Source of the DNA: an uncultured Saprospiraceae bacterium
Lineage (GTDB): Bacteria > Bacteroidota > Bacteroidia > Chitinophagales > Saprospiraceae
NCBI GenBank assembly: GCA_938015925.1
Contig: CALLVY010000537.1
Span: forward strand, 1 to 37,698
Direction: 5' to 3'
DNA length: 37,698 bases
How positions within the stretch are numbered: position 1 is the stretch's first letter; each line of letters opens with the position of its first letter. Under the pieces are notes generated by a model. The model saw only the letters and a list, made by a program, of their open reading frames with translations. It ran no database searches and was not told the DNA's origin. Positions 37,421 through 37,698 of this stretch are shown in pieces. Made by a program: the position numbers and the translations under genes.

Positions 37421-37518
37421 GAGTTATAGGTTGTTGTAATCGGATTGCAATTTACAATAAGTTCGAGGTGTATTTTAATACAAGTCATTTTTTTTCCAAG
37501 CATTTTTTTCCAAAAGAA

Positions 37519-37553
37519 AAGTGTCTGAAAAACATTACGTTTTCCAGACACTT
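37519..37553 (-). terminator. Intrinsic terminator of the partial minus-strand gene
   Basis: AAGTGTCTGAAAAAC-ATTAC-GTTTTCCAGACACTT, one mismatch; minus-strand T-rich tract follows. Confidence 0.75.
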
Positions 37554-37604
37554 AGGTAGAGGGCGTGTTATTTATCAGTTTTATAGGAGGGTCTGCGAAG
37601 CAGA

Positions 37605-37698
37605 TTATCTCAAACGGAAACTAGTTGCTCCCAACAATCCGATGTCTGTATAAACAGCAACTCGGTAATAGCCAGCATTTAATTTGGTCGCCAATTCG
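37605..37698 (-). CDS. C-terminal end of an unidentified CDS, 5' part outside the window
   Basis: Reverse frame reads ...ELATKLNAGYYRVAVYTDIGLLGATSFRLR* to the TAA at 37605-37607, followed by a hairpin terminator. Confidence 0.5.
   Translation of the reverse strand, partial: ELATKLNAGYYRVAVYTDIGLLGATSFRLR

Noticed and set aside
37468-37653. 61-aa + strand ORF
   Set aside because: Runs across the terminator hairpin at 37519-37553 and antisense to the end of a minus-strand CDS

Overview
The window is Bacteroidota-type chromosomal DNA. The clues are T9SS type A and type B C-terminal sorting domains, a PorP/SprF protein, and AT-rich intergenic regions; a Saprospiraceae/Lewinella-like origin is only an inference. 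About 27 coding regions are supportable. Four encode large secreted or surface proteins: a six-NHL-repeat protein, a seven-VCBS/ASPIC-UnbV mosaic, a protein with about 14 PKD domains, and a SprB-repeat adhesin. The others include a PorP/SprF-TSP3-OmpA fusion, an M43-type metalloprotease, an ABC exporter pair, a GNAT-unknown-GNAT operon, an orphan PqqB-like MBL lipoprotein, PsuG divergent from a BtpA/SgcQ protein, a class V aminotransferase, a membrane-anchored M15-like protein, a DUF763 protein, and OmpA and SPFH lipoproteins. A LytTR response regulator has lost the N-terminal part of its receiver domain. No rRNA, tRNA, CRISPR array, complete transposon or prophage was recognised. The most unusual stretch is the ORF-poor interval ~35.7-36.3 kb. 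It holds several nested or serial inverted repeats, including a 22-bp hairpin whose only two non-Watson-Crick positions are G.U wobbles in the + strand RNA. This makes it a candidate structured RNA or REP/BIME-like element. All calls come from reading the sequence; no database search or folding program was run.
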